From: Rhodospirillales bacterium
GTDB lineage: Bacteria > Pseudomonadota > Alphaproteobacteria > ATCC43930 > CGMCC-115725
Reading direction: 5' to 3'
Length of the DNA stretch: 5,879 nucleotides
Assembly (NCBI GenBank): GCA_015654725.1
Contig: JAATGI010000285.1
Coordinates: forward strand, 1 to 5,879
The position numbers and the translations under genes are program-made. The notes below the pieces were generated by a model. It was not told where the DNA came from, searched no databases, and saw only the letters and a list, made by a program, of their open reading frames with translations. Positions 5,274 through 5,879 of the stretch are shown piece by piece. Numbering within the stretch: the stretch's first letter is position 1; every line of letters starts with the position of its first letter.

Positions 5274-5879
5274 ATGCGTACAGTGATTTCGTGGGCGGGA
5301 AAAATCGCGCTTGCCGCGGCGGTGCCGTTGCTGTTGTCCGCCTGCGCCCTCGACCAATTCATCCGCGCCGACGCGATCGCCTATAACAATGTCGTCGAGG
5401 ACACCGCAGACAAGTTGATTGTCATCAACATCCTGCGCTCGCGCGATCGGGCGCCGCTGCATTTCGGCGCGATCGAGGACATCCACGAATCCTTCCAAAC
5501 GCAGGGGTCGCTGACCGCCAGCTTCCCCTTCGGACCCTTCAATAAGGGGACAGTGCGCGATTCCGGGGGCGGCACGATCCAGATTCAGGACTCGCCGAGC
5601 TTCGACATCACCACGCTCGATACCAAGGATTTCATCACCGGCATCGCGTCGCCGATCGACGCGAAATACGCGAAATACTGGCTCGATCGCGGGCTCGATT
5701 CCCGCATTGTCCTGTTGCTGTTCTTTTCCTCGGCGAAACTCAGCGAAAACGTCGGCGGCAGCAACGAGGAATCGATCACGGTGCGCAACGATCCGCGCGG
5801 CACCGTCGACCGTTTGACCGAGCCGTGTCCGGGCTATTCGCCCTTTGAACTCTATCTGAAGCTTGTCAACACGCTCGCT
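5274..5879 (+). CDS. putative outer-membrane lipoprotein of unknown function, N-terminal 202 residues (3' truncated by window)
   Basis: An open frame runs from ATG 5274 to the right edge without a stop. It begins MRTVISWAGKIALAAAVPLLLSAC: a positive N-terminus, a hydrophobic stretch, and a lipobox L21-S22-A23-C24. Signal peptidase II should therefore cleave before C24, which would be lipidated. The residue after Cys is Ala, not Asp, which favours outer-membrane sorting. The mature part has AYNNVVEDTADKLIVINILRSRDRAPLHFGAIEDIHESF (about 35-74), a pattern resembling uncharacterised proteobacterial proteins with N-(I/V)-(L/V)-R-(A/S)-R/S-D-R-x-P-(L/M)-x-F. Then come a Gly/Ser/Thr-rich stretch and TKDFITGIASPID (about 119-131). 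GGGGGG at 5265-5270 is the only ribosome-binding candidate, three bases before the ATG. No enzyme motif was recognised. The high-scoring coding character (no stops over 202 codons, G/C third positions) and clean signal sequence make the gene real; its function is unknown. Confidence 0.85.
   Translation, partial: MRTVISWAGKIALAAAVPLLLSACALDQFIRADAIAYNNVVEDTADKLIVINILRSRDRAPLHFGAIEDIHESFQTQGSLTASFPFGPFNKGTVRDSGGGTIQIQDSPSFDITTLDTKDFITGIASPIDAKYAKYWLDRGLDSRIVLLLFFSSAKLSENVGGSNEESITVRNDPRGTVDRLTEPCPGYSPFELYLKLVNTLA

Noticed and set aside
4749..5498. Minus-strand frame (249 codons) opposite the NTF2-like gene and lipoprotein start
   Set aside because: It covers an intergenic region and two genes with clear motifs and ribosome-binding sites on the + strand. 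Its composition is that of a shadow frame.
1..5879. CRISPR array, tRNA/rRNA genes, insertion sequence or phage defence cluster
   Set aside because: No regularly spaced direct repeats, no tRNA-like cloverleaf, no transposase or integrase frame, and no defence proteins other than the single toxin-antitoxin pair were seen on either strand.

Overview
The window is gene-dense, G+C-rich DNA. Codons mostly end in G or C, Shine-Dalgarno sequences are clear, and it encodes a DHA2-type efflux protein and a lipoprotein with a Cys lipobox. This fits a Gram-negative proteobacterium, most likely an alphaproteobacterium. That placement is an impression from composition and protein types, not a phylogenetic test.

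Layout, left to right. (1) The 3' end of an NTF2/SnoaL-like gene (+) runs in from outside. (2) An SAM-dependent methyltransferase (+, 205-1032) converges on a DHA2/EmrB-type MFS transporter (-, 1029-2570), and the two stop codons overlap. (3) A type II toxin-antitoxin module follows (+): a Phd/YefM-type antitoxin and a VapC-like PIN-domain RNase joined by a 1-nt stop/start overlap, preceded by a perfect 24-bp palindrome that probably is the autoregulatory operator. Its toxin gene is clearly less G+C-rich than its surroundings. (4) A short-chain dehydrogenase/reductase (-, 3398-4156) diverges from a two-gene operon (+) encoding a cupin of the 2,4'-dihydroxyacetophenone dioxygenase-like family and an NTF2/SnoaL-like protein. 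(5) The 5' part of an unrecognised lipoprotein gene (+, from 5274) runs off the right edge without a stop.

How the genes may work together. The divergent SDR / cupin / NTF2-like block looks like part of a small-molecule catabolic or modification pathway: an NAD(H)-dependent alcohol/ketone step, a metal-dependent cupin that could cleave a C-C bond next to a carbonyl, and a small acid-base barrel protein. The substrate cannot be read from the sequence, and no regulator of the block lies in the window. The toxin-antitoxin pair looks like a self-contained inserted module. The methyltransferase and transporter have no visible functional tie to the rest. Nothing here amounts to a clearly new defence or mobile system. 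The points most worth a second look are the toxin-antitoxin operator, the divergent catabolic block with its intergenic inverted repeat, and the unassigned lipoprotein. No rRNA, tRNA, CRISPR array or insertion sequence was seen, and no gene-free stretch exceeds 300 bases.
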